From Kozakia baliensis (GTDB taxonomy: Bacteria > Pseudomonadota > Alphaproteobacteria > Acetobacterales > Acetobacteraceae), in contig NZ_CP014674.1 in NCBI RefSeq assembly GCF_001787335.1, positions 248,001 through 312,000 on the forward strand: 64,000 nucleotides of DNA. Direction: 5' to 3'. Positions within the stretch are counted from its first letter, which is position 1, and every line of letters starts with the position of its first letter. This document shows, in pieces, positions 1 through 8,975 of this stretch. A program made the translations under genes and the position numbers. A model generated the notes under the pieces. That model had not been told where the DNA came from. It was given only the letters and a program-made list of their open reading frames with translations, and searched no databases.

Positions 1-2
1 CG

Positions 3-890
3 GGCCTGTTTTTCTACGATCAGATTTGGTTTACCAACTGGCTGTCCGTCAAAGGTGGATTCCGCTGGGACCGTTGGCAGATCAGCTATAATCTGACCGG
101 CGGTAACGTTGCCGCCAATCCGGACGTGCATTTCCACAACGTCACCGGCGCCTTCAACCCGAATGTCAGCCTCGTGCTGACGCCGGACGCCCATCAGACC
201 TATTATTTCACCTGGGCGAACTCCACCACGCCGATGGGAATGTATGTCACGAACGGTTCCGTGCCGATCCGTCCCGGCACCAATTCTTTCGCCAGCCCGG
301 AGCGTGCGAATTTGTATGAAGTCGGCGCGAAATACAGCGCTTTCCATGATCGCCTGGGCTTCACGGCGTCGTTGTTCCGCTTGGAGAAGAACAATGCCAC
401 GAACGCCGATCCGGTGACGGGCGAAGTGCTCGGTTCCAGCGATACGCAACGCAACCAAGGTCTCGAACTTTCGGTCGGCGGCATGATCATGCGCGGCTGG
501 AACGTCAGCGCGACTTATGCGCTTTACGATAGTGAAACGATGTCGTCGGACACGAAGGCCAATATCGGCAAGAACGTTCAGTATGTGCCGCATAATCAGG
601 CCACGCTTTGGTCCGTTTATGAAGCGTTTCCGAATAAACCCTACAATCTCGCCTTCGGTGGCGGCATGACATGGCGTCAGGCAGTTTGGCTCGATGCGGC
701 CAATACGGTGAAGGTTCCGGCCAATCTGGATTTCGACGCCGTGATTTCCCACCGCTTCAATAAACATTGGAAAATAGCCATGAACGGCTACAACCTCGCC
801 AATCGCTTGAATTATCAGAGCCTGTTCTCCAATCGGGCGACGCCGACGGCGGGGCGGACGTTCCTTGGGCAGTTGAGCTATAGCTACTAA
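3..890 (+). CDS. TonB-dependent outer-membrane receptor, C-terminal part
   Basis: The frame is open from base 3 to the TAA at 888-890, giving about 295 residues of a protein whose start lies left of the window. The sequence alternates short aromatic-rich strands with polar turns and ends in an aromatic residue (GQLSYSY), as expected for a 22-strand outer-membrane barrel. Patterns such as YEVGAKYSAFHDRLGFTASL and RNQGLELSVGGM are typical of the last strands of TonB-dependent siderophore receptors. The plug domain and TonB box are outside the window, so the substrate (probably a ferric siderophore) cannot be told. A strong hairpin terminator follows immediately, so this is the last gene of its transcript. 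Confidence 0.88.
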   Translation, partial: GLFFYDQIWFTNWLSVKGGFRWDRWQISYNLTGGNVAANPDVHFHNVTGAFNPNVSLVLTPDAHQTYYFTWANSTTPMGMYVTNGSVPIRPGTNSFASPERANLYEVGAKYSAFHDRLGFTASLFRLEKNNATNADPVTGEVLGSSDTQRNQGLELSVGGMIMRGWNVSATYALYDSETMSSDTKANIGKNVQYVPHNQATLWSVYEAFPNKPYNLAFGGGMTWRQAVWLDAANTVKVPANLDFDAVISHRFNKHWKIAMNGYNLANRLNYQSLFSNRATPTAGRTFLGQLSYSY

Positions 891-908
891 TTCGAGGCGA
901 ACGTTGCG

Positions 909-941
909 AAGGCCTGAGCCGTAAATACGGCCAGGCCTTTT
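909..941 (+). terminator. Rho-independent terminator after the TonB receptor
   Basis: Arms AAGGCCTG (909-916) plus GCCGT (918-922) pair with ACGGC (927-931) plus CAGGCCTT (932-939), leaving one bulged A at 917 and the loop AAAT. A short T run follows (938-941), then TCGCTATTTT. It lies 18 bases after the receptor stop codon. Confidence 0.85.
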
Positions 942-988
942 CGCTATTTTCTTGACAAAATCCCCGCTGCCCCCGACTTCCACCCGTC

Positions 989-2605
989 ATGATCCGGATC
1001 ACTGAACTTAGGCTTCCCCTCGACCATTCCCCCGAGGCGTTGCGCCAGGCCATTGTGGCGCGTCTTGACGTTGCCGAGGCGGATTTGCGCGATTTTCATA
1101 TTGCCCGACGTGGATATGATGCGCGCAAACGCGGTCAGATCGTGCTCGTTTATCATGTCGATTGCGAAGTCGAGAACGAAGCGGCGGTCCTAGCCGCTCA
1201 CGCGAACGACCAGCATGTCCGCCAGACGCCGGATATTGCATATCGTCTGCCGTCCGTTCCGGCGGATGCACCGCGCCCTGTGGTAATCGGCGCAGGTCCA
1301 TGCGGTTTGATGGCGGCGCTGCTGATGGCGCAGATGGGTCTGCGCCCCATCGTGCTGGAGCGCGGAAAAATCGTCCGCGAGCGCACGGTGGATACGTTCG
1401 CCCTTTGGCGGCGCTCGGAACTGACGCCGGAGAGCAATGTGCAGTTCGGCGAAGGCGGGGCAGGGACGTTTTCGGATGGCAAACTTTATAGCGGCGTCAG
1501 CGACCCGCGCCATCTCGGGCGCAAGGTGCTGGAGGAGTTCGTCAAGGCCGGTGCGCCGGAGGAAATTCTCTACGTTTCCAAGCCGCATATCGGCACGTTC
1601 CGCCTTGTCTCGATGGTGGAACATATGCGCGCCGAAATCGAGCGTTTGGGCGGGGAATATCATTTCGGCACGCGTGTCGAAGGGCTGATCGCGGATGGCT
1701 CCCCGCGGCGTATTCGGGGTTTGCGTCTTTCTGACGGGCGCGAACTCGCCGCCTCGCATGTCGTGCTCGCCGTCGGGCATAGCGCGCGCGATACGTTCGA
1801 AATGCTGCGCAAGGCCGATGTGCCGATGCAGGCCAAGCCTTTTTCCATCGGGGTGCGCATCGAACACCCGCAATCCGTGATCGATACCGCCCGTTTCGGT
1901 GAGCAAGCCAATCATCCGCTCCTGGGCGCGGCGGATTACAAACTCGTTCACCATGCCAAAAACGGGCGTGGCGTTTATTCCTTCTGCATGTGTCCCGGCG
2001 GCACGGTGGTCGCGGCGACGTCCGAGCGCGATCAGGTCGTCACCAACGGGATGAGCCAATATTCCCGCGCCGAGCGCAACGCCAATGCCGGGATCGTCGT
2101 GGAGGTGACGCCGGAGCGCGATTTCCCGGATGATGTGCTCGGTGGCGTTGCTTTTCAGCGCAAGTGGGAACGTGCGGCTTTCCTGGCGGGCGGGGGCGGC
2201 TACAAAGCGCCTGCGCAACGTGTGGGCGATTTTCTCGAAGGCCGCCCTTCGACTCATCTCGGCGATGTGGTGCCTTCCTACAAGCCGGGCGTCACCCCGA
2301 CGGACCTTTCCCTCTGCCTGCCGGATTTCGCGATCGAAGCCATTCGCGAGGCATTGCCGAAATTCGAGCGCAAGATTCGCGGTTTCTCCATGAGCGATGC
2401 GGTGATGACGGGCGTTGAAACCCGTACATCCTCCCCGATCCGCCTTGCGCGGGATGCGGATGGACAGAGCCCAGGGTTGGAAGGGCTTTTTCCGGCGGGC
2501 GAAGGCGCAGGGTATGCGGGCGGTATCTTGTCCGCCGGTATCGACGGTATTCGCGCTGCCGAATGGGTGGCGGCCAGTTTGCGGCGGGAGGCCACTGGCG
2601 ATTAA
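989..2605 (+). CDS. FAD-dependent dehydrogenase, COG2509-like
   Basis: This 538-residue protein has an N-terminal segment of about 90 residues, then a dinucleotide-binding Rossmann motif (VVIGAGPCGLMAALLMAQMG, near residues 94-113) ending in the acidic residue of LERG. Near the C-terminus is a second FAD-contact motif, GYAGGILSAGIDGIRAAEW. This layout matches the widespread uncharacterised FAD-dependent dehydrogenases of COG2509, distantly related to HI0933-type flavoproteins. It is predicted to be cytoplasmic, without signal peptide. No substrate can be assigned. The ATG at 989 has no clear ribosome site (TTCCACCCGTC precedes it), so the transcript may be nearly leaderless or the start may differ slightly. 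Confidence 0.85.
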   Translation: MIRITELRLPLDHSPEALRQAIVARLDVAEADLRDFHIARRGYDARKRGQIVLVYHVDCEVENEAAVLAAHANDQHVRQTPDIAYRLPSVPADAPRPVVIGAGPCGLMAALLMAQMGLRPIVLERGKIVRERTVDTFALWRRSELTPESNVQFGEGGAGTFSDGKLYSGVSDPRHLGRKVLEEFVKAGAPEEILYVSKPHIGTFRLVSMVEHMRAEIERLGGEYHFGTRVEGLIADGSPRRIRGLRLSDGRELAASHVVLAVGHSARDTFEMLRKADVPMQAKPFSIGVRIEHPQSVIDTARFGEQANHPLLGAADYKLVHHAKNGRGVYSFCMCPGGTVVAATSERDQVVTNGMSQYSRAERNANAGIVVEVTPERDFPDDVLGGVAFQRKWERAAFLAGGGGYKAPAQRVGDFLEGRPSTHLGDVVPSYKPGVTPTDLSLCLPDFAIEAIREALPKFERKIRGFSMSDAVMTGVETRTSSPIRLARDADGQSPGLEGLFPAGEGAGYAGGILSAGIDGIRAAEWVAASLRREATGD

Positions 2606-2638
2606 TCTCTTTTTCTGATGAAGAAAAAGGGAAATATC

Positions 2639-3721
2639 ATGACGCTGCGCCGCGCTCTTTCTATTCTGGCGGTCCTTACTGGAGCGCCGCTGGCGGCCTG
2701 CGCAGATATTCCGATAACGCCCGTTTTTTCTTCGCCCTTGTTGGTTAATGGCGTCATGACGACGGCGCAGGGGCGCATGTTTGTCGTGGTGCAGCCGCAA
2801 CATCGCCCGGATGAGCCGCAACTGAGCGAGGTAAAAAGTGGCCGTGTGACGCCTTATCCCGATGCGCTTTGGAACAGTTGGATTCCAGGGCAATCGGCGG
2901 TTGGCCGTTTCGTCGGCGTCAATTCGGCACGGCTTGGCCCGGATGGCGCGCTTTGGGTGGTGGATCGCGGTTCGGAGGGGCTGGGTTCGCCGCAGATACC
3001 GGGTGCGGCCCGCCTTATTCGTATCGATATTTCCCAAGCCAAGGTGACGCGCGTCTACGATCTAGAGAAGGTTATTTCTTCACAGAGCTTTGTTGATGAC
3101 GTGCGCTTTAATAGCGACCACGCTTATTTGACCGATGCCGGGCAGCCGGGGCTGATCGTGCTCGATTTGGCGAGCGGCAATGCCTGGCGTGAGTTCGACG
3201 GCGATAAATCCGTGACCGTTCAAAGACCGATGCGCGCCGAAGGGAAGGATCTTCGCTTCCCGGATGGCGATCCCGTCAAAATTCATGCGGACCAACTAGA
3301 AGTTTCTCAAGACGGCCAATGGCTGTATTTTCAGCCCGCTTCAGGGCCGATGTCCCGTATCCAGACGCGCCTGCTCGACCATGCCGTTCCGAACGACTCT
3401 TCCTTGCCCACGTATGTCCAGCCTTACGCCGATACCAACACAACGGGCGGTACCGCCATGGCGGCAAATGGCACGATCTACGCCAGCGATACCGATCGTT
3501 CGAGCATTCTGGCGATTGGCCCGAATGGAAAAATCCGCACGCTCTTTGCCGACCCGCGCCTTGCTTGGGTCGATGCGATGTGGATAGACGAGCAGGGCAA
3601 TCTTCTGATGCCTGCCGTGCAGATCAATCGCACGCCAACGCTCAATCATGGTCGAAACGACGCCAAGCCGCCCTTCATCATCTATCGGGCAGCGATCGGC
3701 GCGCAGCCGGTCAGGCGGTAA
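2639..3721 (+). CDS. Royal-jelly/yellow-like beta-propeller lipoprotein
   Basis: The product is about 360 residues. I prefer the ATG at 2639 because AAAAAGGGA lies just upstream; an in-frame ATG at 2618 would place this site inside the gene. The N-terminus (MTLRRALSILAVLTGAPLAAC) is a signal peptide with a lipobox LAAC, so the protein is probably lipid-anchored. The body shows propeller-like repeats (LGPDGALWVVDRG, DDVRFNSDHAYLTDAG, MAANGTIYASDTDRSSILAI, WVDAMWIDEQGNLLMP) of the major royal jelly/yellow family, whose bacterial members are often called L-dopachrome tautomerase-related. The enzymatic role is unknown. The gene converges with the DUF4174 gene, whose stop lies 8 bases away. Confidence 0.82.
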   Translation: MTLRRALSILAVLTGAPLAACADIPITPVFSSPLLVNGVMTTAQGRMFVVVQPQHRPDEPQLSEVKSGRVTPYPDALWNSWIPGQSAVGRFVGVNSARLGPDGALWVVDRGSEGLGSPQIPGAARLIRIDISQAKVTRVYDLEKVISSQSFVDDVRFNSDHAYLTDAGQPGLIVLDLASGNAWREFDGDKSVTVQRPMRAEGKDLRFPDGDPVKIHADQLEVSQDGQWLYFQPASGPMSRIQTRLLDHAVPNDSSLPTYVQPYADTNTTGGTAMAANGTIYASDTDRSSILAIGPNGKIRTLFADPRLAWVDAMWIDEQGNLLMPAVQINRTPTLNHGRNDAKPPFIIYRAAIGAQPVRR

Positions 3722-3729
3722 TCGCGGGC

Positions 3730-4161
3730 TTAATGTTCTCCGGCACGTCTCATCGGCATGGCGTCGATAACGCCATAGATATTCTCAAGAGGGACGGGTT
3801 TGCTGGAACGCCATTTCGTGCCGCCATCCTTGCCGATGAGGCGTAACGCAAATCCCGTACCCAGCGCCACGCCGTATTCGTTCCGTAATGTCCGGTTGTC
3901 GAGGTGGCGTATCTCGCCGCGCCAGAAACGAGGTTTTGCCTGGCCGATGATGGCGATGACCGTCAGATCGCGTTCGCGCAATCCAGATGGGTCCTCTTCC
4001 ATATTGTCTTTCTGCTGACGAAGCTGTGGGTCGTGCTCACTATCGGCGAAAACCAACACAATCCGGTTATGCCATTGATAGGCACGAAGGCTTTCGCTGG
4101 CGCATCCCCAAAATGCGCCGAAGACGATGAGAAAAGCACTGAGCACGAACCAGCGTCGCAT
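3730..4161 (-). CDS. DUF4174 lipoprotein
   Basis: A 143-residue protein with a signal peptide ending in FWGC, a plausible lipobox. The remainder matches the DUF4174 layout: a tryptophan/arginine segment followed by hydrophobic residues (YQWHNRIVLVFA), a spaced SEHDPQLRQQ, then LRERDLTVIAI and a C-terminal LRLIGKDGGTKWRSSKPVPLENIYGVIDAMPMRR. The fold resembles a thioredoxin-like domain, and I see no CxxC active site. GAGG lies 9 bases upstream of the ATG. It probably sits on the periplasmic face of a membrane. The molecular function of the family is not known. Confidence 0.82.
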   Translation of the reverse strand: MRRWFVLSAFLIVFGAFWGCASESLRAYQWHNRIVLVFADSEHDPQLRQQKDNMEEDPSGLRERDLTVIAIIGQAKPRFWRGEIRHLDNRTLRNEYGVALGTGFALRLIGKDGGTKWRSSKPVPLENIYGVIDAMPMRRAGEH

Positions 4162-4234
4162 GGGCGGGATCCTCGGCGTTCAGCAAAGCAGAACAACGCG
4201 CCGAGACGTCCCATGGTCGTTATGACATAAAAAA

Positions 4235-5506
4235 TTATGTCGGGTCCGTTTCCATATGCTCGCCGGGAAGGTGGCGTGGTTCGGCCATGGCAATTCCTGC
4301 GACGATAACGCTCGATCCCCAAACAAACCCTTGCGCCGAACCCGGCAGGGCGGGGCCGCGCCCGAGAAGGGGAATGAGCTGCCCTGCCAGACCTTGCCCG
4401 ATCGAGCCGATCGCGTAGCCCAAACCCATGCCGAAGCTTCGCGTTTCCGAAGGGAAGCGCTTGGCCAGATAATGCGGCACCAGCGCGAAAATACCGGATG
4501 CCGCCATGCCCATAATCAGCGCGCTCGCCAAAAGCAGCGTATAGTTCGTAGCGCTTAGGAATGGATAGATCAGCAGCATTACGACGGCGATCGTGCCCAG
4601 CATGACTTTCAAATCGCCATAACGCCCGGCCAGCCATCCGCAAGCCAGTTTGCCGATGAGCGACCCGATGCAGAAACACCCAATCGGCCAAAAGACCAGA
4701 GCGGGGGAGAAATGATGCACGCTGCGCAGGATGGTCGGATAAAAGCTGTAGATCGCGGCCTTTTGGAATTCGAGCACGGACATGAGCAGGATGGCTTGAA
4801 TCGCGGCGGCATCGAGTTTGAAAGCCGGGCGTGGCGGGCGTTCCTTATGGGCTTGCTGGGCGCGGTTGTGCTGGTTTTTCCGCCAGACCGGGCTTTCATC
4901 TACGCCCCAGCGAATGAACAAAGCCAATAGCGCCGGCGCGATGCCGATGAAGAACAACAGGCGCCAGGAATAATGCGGCAGTATCACGGCCTGCACGCCC
5001 GCAGCCGCCAGAAAGCCGATTTCATACCCCGCCATCATGAGGGCGGAGGCCATGGCCCGGCTTCCCGCCGGCACACTTTCCATGAGAAGCGCCGCCGAGG
5101 CCGTCCATTCTCCGCCGAAGCCGATACCGAACATGAACTGCACGATGATCATCATCTTAAGGCCTGTCGCCAACCCCGACAGGCCGGAAAAGATTCCGAA
5201 CCAGACTACGCCGATCATGAAGGCGAGCCGTCGCCCGTAGCGATCGGCCAGCCATCCCCAACTGGTATTGCCGATGGCGCGGCCGAAGCTTTGCACCAGA
5301 ATGACAGTCCCCATGGCGCTTAGCGTGCAGCCGAAATCGCGCGCGATATCGGGCAATGTCAGCAGCAGGGAAGTTTGATCGAACGCATCCAGAAACCAGC
5401 CGAGAAACGCCGCGAACGTAACGCGCCAATGGGGCCGTAGGGCAGCCAAAGAATTCGGTGTGGTTCGTGGGCGCGTCGAGGCCACCTGGCGGGCGGAGTC
5501 CGTCAT
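4235..5506 (-). CDS. MFS transporter, sialate/lactate:H+ symporter-like
   Basis: A 423-residue carrier with about twelve hydrophobic segments. The first loop holds the MFS signature GWLADRYGRRLAF, and TM1 contains FLGWFLDAFDQ, close to the SHS family (NanT, Jen1-type lactate/carboxylate proton symporters). Residues FGIGFGGEWTASAALLMESVP are characteristic of metabolite/H+ symporters. A monocarboxylate substrate is plausible in an acetic acid bacterium but cannot be proven. The ATG at 5506 is preceded by GGACGAGACC. It is read away from the next plus-strand gene, and the two share the 5507-5709 region. Confidence 0.87.
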   Translation of the reverse strand: MTDSARQVASTRPRTTPNSLAALRPHWRVTFAAFLGWFLDAFDQTSLLLTLPDIARDFGCTLSAMGTVILVQSFGRAIGNTSWGWLADRYGRRLAFMIGVVWFGIFSGLSGLATGLKMMIIVQFMFGIGFGGEWTASAALLMESVPAGSRAMASALMMAGYEIGFLAAAGVQAVILPHYSWRLLFFIGIAPALLALFIRWGVDESPVWRKNQHNRAQQAHKERPPRPAFKLDAAAIQAILLMSVLEFQKAAIYSFYPTILRSVHHFSPALVFWPIGCFCIGSLIGKLACGWLAGRYGDLKVMLGTIAVVMLLIYPFLSATNYTLLLASALIMGMAASGIFALVPHYLAKRFPSETRSFGMGLGYAIGSIGQGLAGQLIPLLGRGPALPGSAQGFVWGSSVIVAGIAMAEPRHLPGEHMETDPT

Positions 5507-5709
5507 GGTCTCGTCCTTGAGATATGAGTGCGTGCGGAACTTGAAAAACAGGACCGGATTAGCCCGGTTTTGCCCTGCCTGGGCTGCCGCGTCGAGAGGG
5601 GGAAGGGCATAAAATAACGGCGTGTCGTTGGAAAGAAGAGCGCCATTAGGAGGGTATTAGGATTTCTCGAACATAATAGGAAAATATTGAACTCTCTGGG
5701 GATCCGGCA
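5507..5709. other. Divergent intergenic region between MFS gene and EAL-like gene
   Basis: About 200 bases without a convincing gene. The half near 5640-5700 is AT-rich (TCTCGAACATAATAGGAAAATATTG) and could carry promoters for both flanking genes. I see no clear paired -35/-10 elements and no strong palindrome. Confidence 0.5.
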
Positions 5710-6627
5710 TTGGCTGATTTCGACGTTTCGCCACCTATATGTTCACCATTATCCGACTCGTTCTCCAGCGATCCGCATTTCCTTCGTGATGCTTTTGCCG
5801 CCACGTTGCGTCGCCAGCGTGCGCGCCAACATGCCGTAACGCTCTCTTTGAAATGGCAACCGCGCTGGTGTCTGAAAGACGCCACGCCGCGCCTGATCGG
5901 TGCGGAGGCCCAAGCGGCGCAGGCTCTATGGGTGTCGCCCGGAAAAGCGAGCGCGAAGCCCCTGGGACGGGGCCGCCATCGGACGGTCGAACAGGCACGT
6001 CGCGATCTGGATGAGGAGGTGTTGGAACTTGCTTGCCATGAAGCCTTTTCATGGGCGGAGCCTTTGCGTTTGATGGTGCCGCTGACCGACCCGCATGGCC
6101 CGACTCCTCAATTTCTTCCCCGTCTCGATAGCATTTTGAAATGGAAGAAAATCTCTCCGGCATGCTTGGATGTGGTAATTCACGAGGCAAGTCTGGCGCG
6201 TGAAAACAGCGAAGTGGCCTATGTTCTAGCGCTCCTGCGCGACCAAGGTGTGGGTATTTGGTTAAACCGTTTCGGGCAGGATGTTTCCAGCATGAGCCTG
6301 TTGCGGGACCGTGCGCGGAGTGGCGTTCTTTCCGGCGTCTGCTTGGATGGGGAGGCGTTGTTGAAGGCTTCGATGTTTTGCTATGCGCGGAAAACAGAGC
6401 CGCCACATGATATATTCGAACCGGAAAATCGTTGCTTTGTTAGAGGGATGATTGCGTCCATTCACGCTTTGGGTCTCCAGGTGCGTCTTATGGGCGTGGA
6501 GGATGCAACGCTGTTGGATTTCGCTGTCCAAAGCCAATGCGATGAGGCTTCTGGGTCTTATGCTGCTCTAGAGAACTATGAGGACGCGTTTCAGCACATA
6601 GAGACGCCTCATTGCGCAACCGGATGA
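5710..6627 (+). CDS. Degenerate EAL-domain protein, predicted non-catalytic
   Basis: About 305 residues if the TTG at 5710 is the start (GGGGA lies about 7 bases upstream; the true start is uncertain). The pattern of an EAL c-di-GMP phosphodiesterase is visible but eroded. LSLKWQPRWCLKDATPRLIGAEAQ (residues 45-68) stands where LxYQPIVxLxTGxxxGxEAL is expected, so EAL has become EAQ. The segment ending GVGIWLNRFGQDVSSMSLL (180-198) replaces the usual ALDDFGTGYSSLxxL, so the metal-binding DD is NR. VRLMGVED (258-265) stands for VxAEGVE. Loss of these residues predicts no phosphodiesterase activity and a binding or scaffold role. It lies 109 bases upstream of hemA on the same strand. Confidence 0.68.
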   Translation: MADFDVSPPICSPLSDSFSSDPHFLRDAFAATLRRQRARQHAVTLSLKWQPRWCLKDATPRLIGAEAQAAQALWVSPGKASAKPLGRGRHRTVEQARRDLDEEVLELACHEAFSWAEPLRLMVPLTDPHGPTPQFLPRLDSILKWKKISPACLDVVIHEASLARENSEVAYVLALLRDQGVGIWLNRFGQDVSSMSLLRDRARSGVLSGVCLDGEALLKASMFCYARKTEPPHDIFEPENRCFVRGMIASIHALGLQVRLMGVEDATLLDFAVQSQCDEASGSYAALENYEDAFQHIETPHCATG

Positions 6628-6736
6628 AAACGGCCTGCTCCGACCGGTTTGCGGGCCTGAGCATAACGCGAGTTTAACTTGATTTCAGGGGCTACTAGGT
6701 TGTTCTGCTTAGCACCGAACGGAGGAAAACGCGCCA

Positions 6737-7963
6737 ATGTCCAATGCGGATGCAAAATACAATGAGCATTTTCAACTTGCCCTGGATGGTTTGAAGGCGG
6801 ACGGCAGCTATCGTCACTTCGCCAATCTGGAGCGCCGGGCCGGTCGTTTTCCCTATGCTTACCATCATGAGTTGCAGCGTGAAGTAACCGTTTGGTGCTC
6901 GAACGATTACCTCGGCATGGGGCAGCACCCCAATGTGCTTAACGCCATGCACAAGAGCCTCGCTGAAAGCGGCGCGGGCGCGGGCGGTACGCGCAATATC
7001 TCCGGCACCAACCATGAGCATGTCGCGCTTGAGCGAGAACTGGCCGATCTGCACGGCAAGGAAGCCGCGCTGCTATTCAATTCAGGTTATCTTTCGAATT
7101 GGGCGACGTTGGGAACGATTGCCGCGCGCCTGAAGAATTGCGTCGTGCTTTCTGATGCCGCCAACCATGCATCGATGATCGAAGGTATTCGTCATTCGCG
7201 CGCGGAAAAGCAGATTTTCCGTCATAACGACGTTGAGGATCTGGAGCGCCGTTTGAAGGAGTTGCCTGCCGATGTGCCGAAGATCGTAGCGTTTGAGTCC
7301 GTCTATTCGATGGATGGCGATATCGCCCCGATCGAGGAAATCTGCGACGTGGCGGATCGTTACGGCGCCATGACGTATCTCGATGAAGTGCACGCTGTCG
7401 GTCTTTACGGCCATCAGGGCGGCGGTGTGGCCGAAGAGCGCGGTTTATCTCATCGTTTGTCGGTCATTGAAGGCACGCTCGGCAAAGGTTTCGGCGTTGT
7501 CGGCGGTTATATCACCGGTTCGGCGGCTTTGTGCGACTTCGTGCGCTCGTTCGCTTCGGGCTTTATTTTCTCCACGGCTTTGCCGCCCATGGTGGCCGCC
7601 GGTGCGCTGGCCAGCATTCGCCATCTTCGGCAGAGCCAAACCGAGCGCCAGAAGCACCAGGCAGCAGTCGCCTATCTGCGCGCCGCTCTGGATCGTGTCG
7701 GTATCCCACACATGGAAAACCCTTCCCATATCGTGCCCGTCATGGTGGGGGACGCAACGCAATGCCGCGACCTGTCCGATACGTTACTGAACCGTTTCGG
7801 GCACTATATCCAGCCGATCAACTATCCGACGGTTCCGCGCGGAACGGAGCGCCTGCGTATCACGCCGGGACCGCTGCACACGCGTGAGGATATCGATGCT
7901 CTCGTGGAAGCGCTTTCGGCTCTGTGGAGCGAGAAGAATCTCGAAAAGGCGAAGGCTGCCTGA
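6737..7963 (+). CDS. hemA: 5-aminolevulinate synthase
   Basis: A 408-residue enzyme condensing glycine and succinyl-CoA to 5-aminolevulinate, the first step of heme, PQQ-dehydrogenase cytochrome and siroheme supply in Alphaproteobacteria. The N-terminus [17 protein letters not shown], the glycine-rich [14 protein letters not shown] (79-92), [11 protein letters not shown] (215-224) and the PLP lysine in [12 protein letters not shown] (Lys250) are all conserved. Its length matches alphaproteobacterial ALAS. GGAGG stands about 9 bases before the ATG. It is followed by gno at a distance of about 97 bases. Confidence 0.96.
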   Translation: MSNADAKYNEHFQLALDGLKADGSYRHFANLERRAGRFPYAYHHELQREVTVWCSNDYLGMGQHPNVLNAMHKSLAESGAGAGGTRNISGTNHEHVALERELADLHGKEAALLFNSGYLSNWATLGTIAARLKNCVVLSDAANHASMIEGIRHSRAEKQIFRHNDVEDLERRLKELPADVPKIVAFESVYSMDGDIAPIEEICDVADRYGAMTYLDEVHAVGLYGHQGGGVAEERGLSHRLSVIEGTLGKGFGVVGGYITGSAALCDFVRSFASGFIFSTALPPMVAAGALASIRHLRQSQTERQKHQAAVAYLRAALDRVGIPHMENPSHIVPVMVGDATQCRDLSDTLLNRFGHYIQPINYPTVPRGTERLRITPGPLHTREDIDALVEALSALWSEKNLEKAKAA

Positions 7964-8007
7964 GTTCACAAAATTTCGTCTGCCTGCGCACGTGATCTTG
8001 TCCGCCC

Positions 8008-8043
8008 AATGAGGAGTTCGTCTGTTACGACGGATTTCTCATT
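8008..8043 (+). other. Imperfect hairpin in front of gno
   Basis: AATGAG (8008-8013) can pair with CTCATT (8038-8043) and CGTC (8019-8022) with GACG (8029-8032), separated by an unpaired GAGTT/GATTT internal loop. It ends just before the GGAGGA ribosome site of gno. It may attenuate gno or end some hemA transcripts; there is no proper T run. Confidence 0.4.
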
Positions 8044-8060
8044 TGTTGGCGGAGGATCCA

Positions 8061-8831
8061 TTGTCCGAAAATAAACTGTTCTCGCTTGCCGGTCGTCGTG
8101 CGTTGGTAACGGGCGCGTCCAAAGGAATTGGGCTGGCAATCGCACGCGGTCTGGCCGTGCAGGGAGCCTCTATCGTGCTGAACGGGCGCGATGCGGGTCG
8201 CCTCAAGGAAGCCCAAACTCAACTGGCTCAGGAAGGCATCGAAGCGGAAATCAGCGCTTTCGATGTGACTGACCAGGAAGCGGTGATCGCATCGGTGAAG
8301 GATATCGAAACCCGCTTGGGTCCGATCGATATCCTCATCAATAATGCTGGCATTCAGCATCGCGCGCCGCTCGATCAGTTCCCGCGTAAAGACTGGGACC
8401 GGCTTATTTCCACCAATCTCAATTCCGTGTTCTTCGTCGCGCAAGCCGTGGCGCAGCATATGATCCCGCGTCAGCGCGGCAAGATCGTCAATATCTGCTC
8501 GGTTCAAAGCGAATTGGCCCGCCCCGGTATTGCGCCCTATACGGCCACCAAAGGCGCGGTGAAAATGCTGACCAAAGGCATGGCGACCGATTGGGCGCGC
8601 CATAACCTTCAGATCAACGGTTTGGCGCCAGGCTATTTCGAAACAGAGATGAACGCGGCGTTGGTGGCTGACGAGAAATTCTCGGCTTGGCTGCGCCAAC
8701 GTACACCCGCCGCACGATGGGGCAAGGTCGAGGAACTGATCGGCGCGGCTGTGTTCCTCTCCTCCGATGCGTCCAGCTTCGTGAACGGGCACATTCTGAT
8801 GGTGGATGGCGGAATTACCGCTTCCGTATAA
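8061..8831 (+). CDS. gno: Gluconate 5-dehydrogenase (SDR family)
   Basis: A 256-residue short-chain dehydrogenase that interconverts gluconate and 5-ketogluconate with NADP in the cytoplasm. The start is the TTG at 8061, 5 bases after GGAGGA; an upstream TTG at 8043 would put this ribosome site inside the gene. Conserved features are TGASKGIG (cofactor), NNAG, the catalytic serine in ICSVQSE, YTATKGA (Tyr/Lys) and the C-terminal FVNGHILMVDGGIT. From memory the sequence is very close to Gluconobacter oxydans gluconate 5-dehydrogenase (NICSVQSELARPGIAPYTA, GMATDWxRHxLQINGLAPGYF), which supports the substrate. Confidence 0.93.
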   Translation: MSENKLFSLAGRRALVTGASKGIGLAIARGLAVQGASIVLNGRDAGRLKEAQTQLAQEGIEAEISAFDVTDQEAVIASVKDIETRLGPIDILINNAGIQHRAPLDQFPRKDWDRLISTNLNSVFFVAQAVAQHMIPRQRGKIVNICSVQSELARPGIAPYTATKGAVKMLTKGMATDWARHNLQINGLAPGYFETEMNAALVADEKFSAWLRQRTPAARWGKVEELIGAAVFLSSDASSFVNGHILMVDGGITASV

Positions 8832-8922
8832 AAATGTGTTTCGGCGCCTGAAGGACGTGCTTTCCTAGAAATATTTATGAAAGCATGGGGTGAGGGCAGG
8901 TTGCTCGATAGACTTTTGCCTC

Positions 8923-8956
8923 GGAAGCTCTTTCCCTGATGGCTGAAAGAGCTTCC
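8923..8956. other. Perfect 12-bp inverted repeat upstream of phosphatase gene
   Basis: GGAAGCTCTTTC (8923-8934) and GAAAGAGCTTCC (8945-8956) are exact reverse complements around a 10-base loop. It follows gno by 91 bases and ends 19 bases before the ATG of the PAP2 gene. No T run follows on either strand, so it may be a weak terminator, a leader hairpin or an operator. Confidence 0.7.
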
Positions 8957-8975
8957 TTGATGAGCTAACGAGACC

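Noticed and set aside
952-957. TTGACA as the -35 box of the FAD oxidoreductase gene
   Set aside because: No -10-like sequence lies at the right distance (GACTTC is found), and the spacing would place the start point at the start codon.
1190-3037. A 615-codon minus-strand frame under the FAD oxidoreductase and the lipoprotein gene
   Set aside because: It crosses two well-supported genes and has no coherent domain.
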